From 1XD8-76 sp051880335 (lineage in GTDB: Bacteria; Bacillota; Clostridia; Lachnospirales; Lachnospiraceae): a DNA stretch of 14,477 bases. A model generated the notes under the pieces. The model saw only the letters and a program-made list of their open reading frames with translations, was not told where the DNA came from and searched no databases. Each line of letters begins with the position of its first letter. Position 1 is the first letter of the stretch. Of this stretch, positions 1 through 6,680 are shown in pieces. The stretch is from the NCBI GenBank assembly GCA_051880335.1, contig JBJENT010000122.1, positions 1 to 14,477 on the forward strand. The letters are read 5' to 3'. Both the position numbers and the translations under genes were made by a program.

Positions 1-1
1 G

Positions 2-934
2 TTGACACTGCTGATGGTATTTTTGGTAATCGGCCTGAATCTGGACTTTGGTCTCATGAAAAAACATGAAGACAACGCAGCAAAAGGCGATCTGTTTACT
101 TCCGGTGCTGAAGAATTTAAAGGCATGGAAGAAGCTGAAAAGAATGTTAATCCAAACGGGAAAGTGATCGATCTGGTTCTTCCGGTAATCGTTCTGATCG
201 GATCTGCAGTATTCGGCATGATCTACACAGGTATCCTTGGTGGTTCTACAAACATCATTGATGCATTTGCAAACTGTGATGCAGAAATCAGTTTGATCTT
301 TGCCACTGTTGTAACGGTAATTTTCATGGCAGTTTTATATCTTCCGAGAAAGATCGTTACCTTCAAATCCTTTATGGATTCTCTGGCTGAAGGTGCAAAA
401 CTGATGCTTCCGGCTATCCTGATCCTGACCTTTGCATGGACCTTAAAAGGTATGGGTGATAACCTGGGTATTGCAGAATTTGTAAATGGTACTGTTGGAA
501 CAAATGCTACAGCAAGTATTTTCATTCCTGCTATTATGTTTGGTATTGCGTTATTCCTGGCATTCTCTACCGGTACATCATGGGGAACTTTTGCAATTCT
601 TGTACCGATCGTAGTTTCCATGTTTGCATCTTCTGATGAAAAGATGATGGTTATCGCAGTGTCCGCAGTTCTGGCAGGTGCTGTTTGCGGCGATCATGTA
701 TCACCGATTTCCGATACCACGATTATGTCATCTTCCGGTGCACAGAGTAATCATATCAACCACGTACAGACACAGATGCAGTATGCAATGGTGGTAGCAG
801 TTGTCTGCGTGATTGGATATATTATTGCAGCGCTTACAAAGAACTGGATTATTACATTGGCACTTAGTGCAGTGCTTCTGGTTGTAGCTCTCTTATTGAT
901 TAAGAAATATTATGACAAGAAGGAAACAGCATAA
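2..934 (+). CDS. NhaC-family Na+/H+ antiporter, C-terminal part (5' truncated)
   Basis: This is the C-terminal ~310 residues of a polytopic membrane antiporter; the reading frame is open to the left edge, so the true start lies outside the window (the family is usually about 450-500 residues). A run of hydrophobic segments is visible: roughly 57-77, 96-114, 132-148, 172-190, 197-208, 215-230, 261-278 and 282-300. The family hallmark is GDHVSPISDTT at residues 230-240, followed by the SSSGAQSNH stretch; the FSTGTSWGTF segment at 188-197 is also typical of NhaC-type carriers (ion transporter superfamily). Family members exchange Na+ for H+ or couple Na+/H+ to small organic acids, so the exact substrate cannot be fixed here. 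The short basic tail KKYYDKKETA ends the protein. A hydrophilic loop lies near residues 20-55. The gene ends well before the next one and appears to be a separate transcription unit. Confidence 0.85.
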   Translation: MTLLMVFLVIGLNLDFGLMKKHEDNAAKGDLFTSGAEEFKGMEEAEKNVNPNGKVIDLVLPVIVLIGSAVFGMIYTGILGGSTNIIDAFANCDAEISLIFATVVTVIFMAVLYLPRKIVTFKSFMDSLAEGAKLMLPAILILTFAWTLKGMGDNLGIAEFVNGTVGTNATASIFIPAIMFGIALFLAFSTGTSWGTFAILVPIVVSMFASSDEKMMVIAVSAVLAGAVCGDHVSPISDTTIMSSSGAQSNHINHVQTQMQYAMVVAVVCVIGYIIAALTKNWIITLALSAVLLVVALLLIKKYYDKKETA

Positions 935-971
935 AAAATGCTCAAAATAATAGGAAAAATGTATTTTCTAT

Positions 972-999
972 TTGAAAAAAAGTGAAAAATAAGTATTAT
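972..999 (+). promoter_or_regulatory. Sigma-A-type promoter for the C39-hflKC operon
   Basis: A -35 box TTGAAA (972-977) is followed after 16 bases by a -10 box TATTAT (994-999). This predicts a transcription start near 1005-1007, about 60 bases upstream of the GTG start of the peptidase gene. The surrounding sequence is very AT-rich, which fits a promoter but also raises the chance of a fortuitous match. Confidence 0.6.
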
Positions 1000-1002
1000 T
1001 GT

Positions 1003-1028
1003 AAATGGACATGCTTGCATGTCCATTT
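1003..1028 (+). repeat. Near-perfect 26-base inverted repeat (terminator of the antiporter gene, or operator/5' hairpin)
   Basis: Two 12-base arms, AAATGGACATGC (1003-1014) and GCATGTCCATTT (1017-1028), are exact reverse complements separated by TT. As RNA this would form an 11-bp stem with a CTTG loop. The downstream sequence has only a broken T tract (TTTATCAGTTTTA), so it is a mediocre intrinsic terminator for the antiporter gene. It also sits exactly at the predicted transcription start of the next operon, so it could be an operator or a structured 5' end. Confidence 0.7.
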
Positions 1029-1052
1029 ATCAGTTTTAGGGAAATATTAAAA

Positions 1053-1058
1053 AAGGAG
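1053..1058 (+). promoter_or_regulatory. Ribosome binding site that decides the GTG start at 1068
   Basis: AAGGAG lies 9 bases upstream of GTG 1068-1070. The in-frame ATG at 1005 has no Shine-Dalgarno sequence and lies inside the 1003-1028 inverted repeat at or before the predicted transcription start, so the GTG is preferred. Confidence 0.8.
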
Positions 1059-1067
1059 AAAATTTTT

Positions 1068-1703
1068 GTGAAAAAAATAATTTCCGTTCCATACATTGAT
1101 CAGACTGAAAAATGGCCTACCGGCTGTGAGAGCGTATCCGCTGTTATGTGTCTGCAGTACTGGGGATTTGATATCACAGTGGATGAATTTATTGAAAAGT
1201 ATCTGGAAAAGGTTGCATTTGAAAAACGGGATGGGGAGCTTTACGGAGCGGATCCCAGAAAATATTTTGCCGGAAGTCCCTATGATCCTGACTCCTTTGG
1301 CTGTTATGCACCGGTTATCCTGGACGCATTTCACAGGGTTTCAAAAGATTATATTGATCCGGAAAAAGAGGAGCTGGTGTGCAGGGATCTGACAGGAGTT
1401 TCCATGGACCACATCATAAAAGACTATATTGACAGAGATGTGCCGGTGGTTTTCTGGGCCAGCATCGACCTGAAGGAAACCATTGTGGGACCTGAGTGGA
1501 AGCTTCTGGATTCCGGAGAGACCTTTACCTGGATATCAAATGAACATTGTATGCTGCTGGTGGGATATGATGAGTTATGCTATTATTTTAATGATCCATG
1601 GCATGATCATGGAGTGATTGGGTACGAAAAGAAATTAGTGGAAAAACGCCATAAGGAACAGTATGAGATGGCAGTGGCAATGGAGGTGCAAAAGAAAAGA
1701 TGA
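1068..1703 (+). CDS. C39-like cysteine peptidase family protein (Peptidase_C39_2 type)
   Basis: A 211-residue protein from the GTG start. It resembles the C39-like papain-fold peptidases. The likely nucleophile is Cys20 in PTGCESVSAVMCLQYWG, the catalytic His is His160 in EHCMLLVGYD, and the third residue is Asp176 in YYFNDPWHDHG; all three sit in the usual order and context. The N-terminal SVPYIDQ just before the Cys segment is typical of this family. No signal peptide or membrane segment is seen from this start, so the protein is predicted to be cytoplasmic unless exported another way; many relatives are secreted. The substrate is unknown: the family includes bacteriocin-leader peptidases, cell-wall associated proteins and many uncharacterised members. 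It is the first gene of the hflKC operon, and its TGA stop overlaps the ATG of hflK, suggesting translational coupling. Confidence is high for the family and low for a specific function. Confidence 0.8.
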   Translation: MKKIISVPYIDQTEKWPTGCESVSAVMCLQYWGFDITVDEFIEKYLEKVAFEKRDGELYGADPRKYFAGSPYDPDSFGCYAPVILDAFHRVSKDYIDPEKEELVCRDLTGVSMDHIIKDYIDRDVPVVFWASIDLKETIVGPEWKLLDSGETFTWISNEHCMLLVGYDELCYYFNDPWHDHGVIGYEKKLVEKRHKEQYEMAVAMEVQKKR

Positions 1704-2686
1704 TGTTTCAGAAAACACCAAAGAATCCGGAAGTGGATTTGGGAAAAACCGTAAAAGGAATAGGAAATGTCTTTAAGATTATTGTAATCGCAGTAATCGT
1801 CGTTATGATCGTGGGAGGATCCTTTTATACCATTCAGGAAGAGGAACAGGCGGTAGTATGTACCTTTGGTTCTCCAAAGGCCGTAACCACACCGGGTCTG
1901 CATTTTAAGATTCCGATTGTGCAGACTGTGGAAAAAGTAAATACCACTATAAAGGGTTTTCAGATTGGCTATACTTCGGAAGGGGATACTTCAGATGCCA
2001 TGATGATCACCTCAGATTACAATTTTATCCATGTTGATTTTTATGCAGAATACCGGGTGACAGATCCGGTGAAGGCACTGTATGCCTCAGAAGATCCGGA
2101 GCTTATTTTGAAAAATGTGGCACAGAACTGTATCAGAACCACCATCGGTTCTTACAATGTTGACAGTGTGCTGACCACAGGAAAGAATGAGATCCAGTCC
2201 AACATCAAGCAGATGATCCTGGATAAGCTGGATAGCTATGATATCGGTATTCAGCTGGTAAACATTACCATTCAGGATGCAGAACCGCCTACGGAAGAAG
2301 TCAGTGCGGCCTTTAAGGAAGTGGAAACTGCAAAACAGGGGAAAGAAACTGCTGTCAATAATGCAAATAAATATCGTAACGAACAGATTCCCGGTGCAGA
2401 AGCAGAAGCGGATAAAATCCTGCAGTCTGCGGAAGCAGAAAAACAGGAAAGAATCAATGAAGCAAACGGACAGGTGGCAAGATTTAATTCCATGTATGCA
2501 GAGTATGTAAAATATCCGGAAGTAACCAAGAAGAGGATGTTTTATGAGGCAATGGAAAAGGTGCTTCCCGGAGCAAAAGTAGTGATTCAGAGCTCAGACG
2601 GTTCTGTAAACACCTTGCTTCCATTGGACAGCTTTAGCTCAGAAGAAACAAAAACAGAAAAAATCGAAGAGGAGGATGAAGAATAA
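1700..2686 (+). CDS. hflK: HflK-like SPFH (band 7) protein, FtsH protease modulator subunit
   Basis: A 328-residue protein with one N-terminal membrane segment (about 24-43), an SPFH/band 7 domain (about 44-200, starting EEEQAVVCTFGSP) and a long charged helical region (about 200-275). The stretch PPTEEVSAAFKEVETA (196-211) and the later pattern ending EYVKYPEVTKKRMFYEAMEKV, then LLPLDSF (306-312), match the HflK signature as I know it from E. coli, where HflK and HflC form a cage around FtsH hexamers and limit access of membrane substrates. It lacks the Gly-rich N-terminal extension of the longer proteobacterial HflK, and it ends in an acidic tail (EEEDEE). The start is ATG 1700, directly followed by a second ATG; GGAGGT at 1682-1687 is a slightly distant ribosome binding site. 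It overlaps the upstream peptidase stop, and its own stop overlaps the hflC start (TAATG). No ftsH is present in the window. Confidence 0.88.
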   Translation: MMFQKTPKNPEVDLGKTVKGIGNVFKIIVIAVIVVMIVGGSFYTIQEEEQAVVCTFGSPKAVTTPGLHFKIPIVQTVEKVNTTIKGFQIGYTSEGDTSDAMMITSDYNFIHVDFYAEYRVTDPVKALYASEDPELILKNVAQNCIRTTIGSYNVDSVLTTGKNEIQSNIKQMILDKLDSYDIGIQLVNITIQDAEPPTEEVSAAFKEVETAKQGKETAVNNANKYRNEQIPGAEAEADKILQSAEAEKQERINEANGQVARFNSMYAEYVKYPEVTKKRMFYEAMEKVLPGAKVVIQSSDGSVNTLLPLDSFSSEETKTEKIEEEDEE

Positions 2687-3693
2687 TGGAACGTTTTCAG
2701 TCAGACGGAACACCGGTAGGTAAACGTGAAAAGAAAAAATTCGGAAAAACACTGCTTATCATTCTTGCAGTGGTTATTCTTTTCGGGGCCTCCAGTACTT
2801 TAGTGGTAACCAGACAGAATGAATATAAACTGATCAGACAGTTCGGCAGGGTGCAGCGTATTTTAACAGAGCCCGGTGTCAGTGTAAAGATACCATTTGT
2901 GGAAACAATAGATACTGTTCCCAAGGATATGCAGATTTATGACCTTCCGGCCTCTGATGTTATCACATCAGATAAAAAGACGATGATCGTAGACAGCTAC
3001 GTGCTTTGGAGAGTAACCGACCCGTTGAAATTTGCACAGACTTTGAGTGGATCCATAGGAAATGCAGAAAGTCGTATTGATACCATTGTTTATAATGCTA
3101 CAAAGAATACCATTTCCAATATGACTCAGGATGCAGTTATCCTCAGTCGAGATGGAAAGATGACTGTAACAGAGCCACAGGAAAGCGATGTGGTAAATAA
3201 TGATCTGGATCTGCAGGAAGAAAAGAATGTAGTAGTTGAGATCAAGTCTCTGACAGAGGAGATCATGGCACAGATTAACCATGTAGAAAATCAGTACGGA
3301 ATAGAAATCCTCTCCGTTGATGTAAAGAAGCTGGATCTTCCGGATGATAATAAACAGGCTGTATATACCCGTATGATTTCTGAGCGTGAAAATATTGCAG
3401 CCCAGTATACCGCAGAGGGGCAGTCTCAGGCAAAAATGATTGAGAATACTACTGATAAGGAAGTTTCCATCATGATTTCCAATGCAAAGGCCCAGGCAGA
3501 AGCAACCGTGGCAGAAGGTGAAGCGGAGTATATGAGAATTTTATCGGATGCTTATTCCGATCCGGAAAAGAGCGACTTTTATTCCTTCGTCCGTTCTCTG
3601 GATGCACTGGAAGGAAGTATGAGTGGAGATGATAATACTATCATATTGTCGGATGATTCTCCTATTGCACAGATTTTCCAGGGAAATTATTAA
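2686..3693 (+). CDS. hflC: HflC-like SPFH (band 7) protein, FtsH protease modulator subunit
   Basis: A 335-residue protein with a basic N-terminus (KREKKK), a membrane segment at about 21-41 and an SPFH domain (about 42-225). The helical region contains VDVKKLDLPDDNKQAVYTRM (211-230) and the repeated Ala/Glu pattern AKAQAEATVAEGEAEYM. The C-terminal part DFYSFVRSLDALEGSM (297-312) followed by IILSDDSP (319-326) closely follows the HflC ending known from E. coli (FYAFIRSL, then SPDS). A variable low-similarity insert at about 146-190 sits where E. coli HflC also carries one. The protein is expected to hetero-oligomerise with HflK and to associate with FtsH at the membrane. GGAGG at 2671-2675 precedes ATG 2686 by 10 bases, and the start overlaps the hflK stop by one base, so the two subunits are probably made in balanced amounts. 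Confidence 0.88.
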   Translation: MERFQSDGTPVGKREKKKFGKTLLIILAVVILFGASSTLVVTRQNEYKLIRQFGRVQRILTEPGVSVKIPFVETIDTVPKDMQIYDLPASDVITSDKKTMIVDSYVLWRVTDPLKFAQTLSGSIGNAESRIDTIVYNATKNTISNMTQDAVILSRDGKMTVTEPQESDVVNNDLDLQEEKNVVVEIKSLTEEIMAQINHVENQYGIEILSVDVKKLDLPDDNKQAVYTRMISERENIAAQYTAEGQSQAKMIENTTDKEVSIMISNAKAQAEATVAEGEAEYMRILSDAYSDPEKSDFYSFVRSLDALEGSMSGDDNTIILSDDSPIAQIFQGNY

Positions 3694-3727
3694 AAAGAAA
3701 ATGATATGAAATAAGTGGGAGATATGA

Positions 3728-4726
3728 ATGAACATTTTCGTGGTGATCCAGCAGATGCTTGTGCTGCTGGTGATGATTATGGTGGGATTTTTTGCCTATA
3801 GAGGGAATTGGATCGATGACCATTCGTATGGGAAACTTTCCAAAATCGTTATCAACATTTTAAATCCCTGCATTTTAATTAATGGAGTATTAGGGAAAAA
3901 CAACACGTTGAACGGTCAGATGGTAATGCATAACCTGATTTTGGTAGTTGCGTATTTTACCATCCTGGTACTGATCAGTTTACCGATTGTAAAGATTTTA
4001 AGATTTCAGAAAAAGCATGAGAATGTATACCGTTTAATGTTTATCTTTTCCAACGTTGGATTTATGGGTATTCCTGTAATCTCCAGCATCTATGGACAGG
4101 AAGCTATTATTTTGATTGCCTTTTATACTTTGGGCTATAATGCTCTTTTGTATTCCTATGGAATACTGCTTGCATCTTCGGCAGGTGGAGATGCAGGCAC
4201 CTGTGCTTATGTATCCAGTGATCAAAAAGAGGATGATCATCATCCGGCAGAAAAGAAAACCGGTTTTTGGAGGCAGCTTATCAATCCGGGAATTGTTGCC
4301 TGTGTTGTGGCAATTGCTATTTTTGCAGCAGGCATTCAAATGCCGGACAGTGTTTGCACCTTCTTTGATTATATGGGCAATTCAGTGGTGCCATTTTCTA
4401 TGATGCTGATTGGCGCTTCACTGGCCCAGGGTGGAAAAAAGGAATTTTTTACAGACATTAAATTTTACCTGTTTGCAGCCATTAAACTGCTTGTGGTGCC
4501 AATTGCGATGGCTCTCCTTTTACGCGTTATTCCGGGAGTAAATCAGTGGGAAGCTATTACAAAGGGTGTTTTTTTGCTGATGTTAGCTATGCCGGTAGGC
4601 TCTATCGTTGTTATGATGGCAAAGGAATACGGAGCAGATGAAATGGAAAGCACAAAGGGCAGTATTATTTCTACGTTATTAGCTGTTATTACCATTCCTA
4701 TTGTAGCGGCTTTTCTGCCCTTCTAA
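3728..4726 (+). CDS. AEC-family (auxin efflux carrier-like) transporter
   Basis: A 332-residue integral membrane protein with about ten hydrophobic segments arranged as two groups of five. A central hydrophilic loop at about 150-180 is rich in Asp, His and Lys (DQKEDDHHPAEKK). The motif NVGFMGIPVISSIYG (108-122) and the LNPCILINGVL segment near residues 45-55 are typical of the AEC/membrane transport protein family. Characterised bacterial members move malate, malonate or related organic acids, or amino acids; the substrate of this one cannot be read from the sequence. GGGAG (3717-3721) precedes ATG 3728 by 6 bases; an out-of-frame ATG at 3724 is ignored. It follows hflC after 34 bases without a terminator and precedes the M18 gene by 17 bases, so it is very likely cotranscribed with both. 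Confidence 0.85.
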   Translation: MNIFVVIQQMLVLLVMIMVGFFAYRGNWIDDHSYGKLSKIVINILNPCILINGVLGKNNTLNGQMVMHNLILVVAYFTILVLISLPIVKILRFQKKHENVYRLMFIFSNVGFMGIPVISSIYGQEAIILIAFYTLGYNALLYSYGILLASSAGGDAGTCAYVSSDQKEDDHHPAEKKTGFWRQLINPGIVACVVAIAIFAAGIQMPDSVCTFFDYMGNSVVPFSMMLIGASLAQGGKKEFFTDIKFYLFAAIKLLVVPIAMALLLRVIPGVNQWEAITKGVFLLMLAMPVGSIVVMMAKEYGADEMESTKGSIISTLLAVITIPIVAAFLPF

Positions 4727-4743
4727 GAAAGGATATTGAAAGT

Positions 4744-6051
4744 ATGCGGGAAGAAACACAAAAATTATTTCAATTCATTGAAGACAGTCCATGTGCCTAT
4801 CTGGCGGTCTGCAATGTGAAGAAAGAACTGGATAAAAGCGGATACAGGGAGCTTTTGGAGCAGGATGAATGGAACCTGGAGCCGGGACAGAAATACTATG
4901 TGGTACGAAATGACACCTCTGTCATAGCGTTTACTATGCCGGAGAAGGATTTTAAAGGATTTCATATCATCGCATCCCATTCGGACGCTCCTTCCTTCAA
5001 AATAAAAGAAAATCCGGAAATGAAGGCAGAAGGATATGTGAAGCTGAATGTGGAAAAGTACGGAGGAATGATACTGTCCACGTGGATGGACAGATGTCTT
5101 TCCGTTGCCGGAAGAGTGTTTGTGAGGAACGGGCAGGATATCCGGAAACTGTTTGTGGATGTAAAGAGAGATCTGCTGCTGATTCCCAATCTTGCGATTC
5201 ATATGAATCGAGATATGAATAAAGGGGTGGAATATTCTGTGCAAAAGGATATGTGTCCCCTTCTTTCAGCAGAACTTTCCAAACAAAATATGAAGCAGAT
5301 CATAGCGGATGAATGTAATATCCATCCGGATGATATCATAAGCATGGATCTGTTCTTATACAACCGCGATAAAGCAAAGACATTTGGTGCAGAAGAGGAA
5401 TTTATTGCAGCTCCCCGTCTGGATGATCTGCAATGCGTCTATGCATCTCTGAAAGCGATGACAGAGGTGCAGGGAGAGAAAGAGGTTGCAGAAGAAGGAG
5501 AGTGCGGAGCTGGCTTTTTTGGAGCGTATTGCCCGGTGATGGCAGTCTTTGACAATGAGGAAGTGGGGAGCAGTACCATGCAGGGAGCAGATTCCACATT
5601 TTTGTCTGATGTGCTGATTCGGATAAAAGAGAGTCTGGATTTATCAGAAAGCACTTACAGACAAAAATTAGCCGGAAGCTTTATGCTTTCTGCAGATAAT
5701 GCCCATGGAGTGCATCCAAATCATCCGGAGAAAGCAGATCCCACCAATAAACCGGTACTGAATGGTGGTGTTGTACTGAAATTCCAGGCAAATCAGAGAT
5801 ACACCACAGATGGAGCAAGTGCCGCCTATGTGAAAGAGCTTTGTGAAAGGAATCAGATTCCTTATCAGACCTATTCCAATCATTCGGATATCACAGGGGG
5901 AAGCACCCTGGGGAACATTGCGACCAGACATTTGTCGATTCCGGCAGCGGATATCGGAAATGCGCAGCTGGCGATGCATTCTGCATATGAGACAGCAGGA
6001 GAAAAGGATTTTGGTCATATGATGAAGCTTATGAAAGCATTTTACAATTGA
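4744..6051 (+). CDS. apeB: M18-family zinc aminopeptidase
   Basis: A 435-residue cytosolic metallopeptidase of the expected family length. The metal and catalytic residues of M18 are all recognisable: His79 in ASHSDAPSFK, Asp227/Asp228 in APRLDDL, Glu272/Glu273 in FDNEEVGSSTMQGA, Asp318 in LSADNAHGVHPNHPE, and His412 in AMHSAYETAG. The GG(V/S) segments (NGGVVLKFQ; DITGGSTLGN) are also conserved family features. The enzyme removes N-terminal residues, often acidic or hydrophobic, from peptides as a two-zinc, usually dodecameric complex. The symbol apeB is the name used for bacterial M18 enzymes; the substrate preference here is unproven. AAAGGA at 4729-4734 supports ATG 4744. It is the last gene of the operon, followed within about 20 bases by a strong terminator. 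Confidence 0.93.
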   Translation: MREETQKLFQFIEDSPCAYLAVCNVKKELDKSGYRELLEQDEWNLEPGQKYYVVRNDTSVIAFTMPEKDFKGFHIIASHSDAPSFKIKENPEMKAEGYVKLNVEKYGGMILSTWMDRCLSVAGRVFVRNGQDIRKLFVDVKRDLLLIPNLAIHMNRDMNKGVEYSVQKDMCPLLSAELSKQNMKQIIADECNIHPDDIISMDLFLYNRDKAKTFGAEEEFIAAPRLDDLQCVYASLKAMTEVQGEKEVAEEGECGAGFFGAYCPVMAVFDNEEVGSSTMQGADSTFLSDVLIRIKESLDLSESTYRQKLAGSFMLSADNAHGVHPNHPEKADPTNKPVLNGGVVLKFQANQRYTTDGASAAYVKELCERNQIPYQTYSNHSDITGGSTLGNIATRHLSIPAADIGNAQLAMHSAYETAGEKDFGHMMKLMKAFYN

Positions 6052-6071
6052 TTTGATACTATATAAGAAAG

Positions 6072-6121
6072 AAACTATGAAATCTTTGGACAATAGTTTA
6101 CAAAGATTTCATAGTTTTTTT
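6072..6121 (+). terminator. Strong intrinsic terminator after the M18 gene
   Basis: A perfect 17-bp stem (6072-6088 with 6101-6117), starting AAACTATGAAATC, with a 12-base loop and an unbroken T run overlapping and following the stem (to 6121). It begins 20 bases after the apeB stop and closes the C39-hflKC-AEC-apeB operon. The stem is AT-rich but long. Confidence 0.9.
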
Positions 6122-6122
6122 A

Positions 6123-6150
6123 TTGCAATGTAAACAGATGTGAGTAAAAT
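6123..6150 (+). promoter_or_regulatory. Sigma-A-type promoter for the marR-ABC operon
   Basis: TTGCAA (6123-6128), a 16-base spacer, then TAAAAT (6145-6150) predict a start of transcription near 6157. The -35 box begins two bases after the T run of the preceding terminator. The -10 box lies inside the region that would be coding if the GTG at 6140 were used, which argues for the later ATG at 6212. Confidence 0.6.
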
Positions 6151-6161
6151 AGAAGAGTCAG

Positions 6162-6196
6162 ATAGTTCAAAAATGAACATTCCAATAATGAACTAT
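6162..6196 (+). promoter_or_regulatory. Putative MarR operator: three half-sites in inverted/direct array
   Basis: ATAGTTCA (6162-6169) faces TGAAC (6174-6178) across AAAA, and a second TGAACTAT (6189-6196) is an exact 8-base inverted copy of the first arm. The array lies just downstream of the predicted transcription start and upstream of the marR ribosome binding site. This position suits autorepression by the MarR dimer, which typically binds short imperfect palindromes. Binding is inferred only. Confidence 0.45.
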
Positions 6197-6199
6197 TTT

Positions 6200-6208
6200 G
6201 GAGGGGTG
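6200..6208 (+). promoter_or_regulatory. Ribosome binding site that decides the marR start
   Basis: GGAGG within GGAGGGGTG ends 7 bases before ATG 6212. The upstream in-frame GTG (6140) has no comparable site and overlaps the promoter -10 box. Confidence 0.8.
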
Positions 6209-6211
6209 TAT

Positions 6212-6655
6212 ATGCATGATGTGGAATTTATAGGATTTGAGATTAAGAAAATAGATAATCTATTCAAAAAAAGAATAGCGAATCTGGCAAAAAAGCGTGG
6301 GATTGAAGATATTACCATGATGCATAGCCTTATTGTGCACTATCTCTATGAAAACAAAGGGAGAGAGGTGTATCAAAAGGATGTGGAAAAGGTCCTTCAT
6401 GCCAATCGCTCGACCATAACAAATCTGATGAAAGATCTGGAGAAACGAGAATATATTATTAGAAAATCAGTTCCATCAGATGCCAGGCTAAAAAAACTGG
6501 AATTAACGGAAAAAGGTGAGCAGCTTCATCAAATTTTTGCAGATGCCATTGCAGAAACAGAGCAAAATATGGAAAGTGCATTGACCATAGAAGAAAAAGC
6601 ACAATTTATTCAGCTGAGCCGCAAAATAGAAAATCAGCTGGAGTTTATGAAATAA
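6212..6655 (+). CDS. MarR-family winged-helix transcriptional regulator
   Basis: A 147-residue protein, the usual MarR size. N-terminal and C-terminal helices for dimerisation flank a winged helix-turn-helix: QKDVEKVLHANRSTITNLMKDLEKREYI at about 55-82 (recognition helix around ANRSTITNLMKDL) and the wing RKSVPSDARLKKLELTEKGEQL at 84-105, where the D-A-R turn and LTEKG are family hallmarks. MarR proteins usually repress a divergent or downstream efflux operon and are released by small ligands. This gene is first in a run with two ABC exporter genes 25 bases downstream, so it is very likely their regulator. An array of TTCA/TGAA half-sites just upstream is a candidate operator. The ligand is unknown. 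An alternative start at GTG 6140 would add 24 residues, but it is disfavoured by the promoter and ribosome binding site positions. Confidence 0.9.
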   Translation: MHDVEFIGFEIKKIDNLFKKRIANLAKKRGIEDITMMHSLIVHYLYENKGREVYQKDVEKVLHANRSTITNLMKDLEKREYIIRKSVPSDARLKKLELTEKGEQLHQIFADAIAETEQNMESALTIEEKAQFIQLSRKIENQLEFMK

Positions 6656-6680
6656 GAAAGAAGCAAGGAGGAATGAATCT

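Noticed and set aside
1005..1067. N-terminal extension of the C39-like protein with a Leu-Ala-Cys that could be read as a lipobox
   Set aside because: The Cys would be only at position 6 with no basic or hydrophobic signal region, the extension overlaps the palindrome, and GTG 1068 has the ribosome binding site.
4765..5244. Minus-strand open frame of 159 codons inside the M18 aminopeptidase gene
   Set aside because: Antisense to conserved zinc-peptidase sequence, no recognisable domain.
6140..6211. 24-residue N-terminal extension of MarR from GTG 6140
   Set aside because: It overlaps the -10 box and the putative operator and lacks a ribosome binding site; ATG 6212 gives the normal family length.
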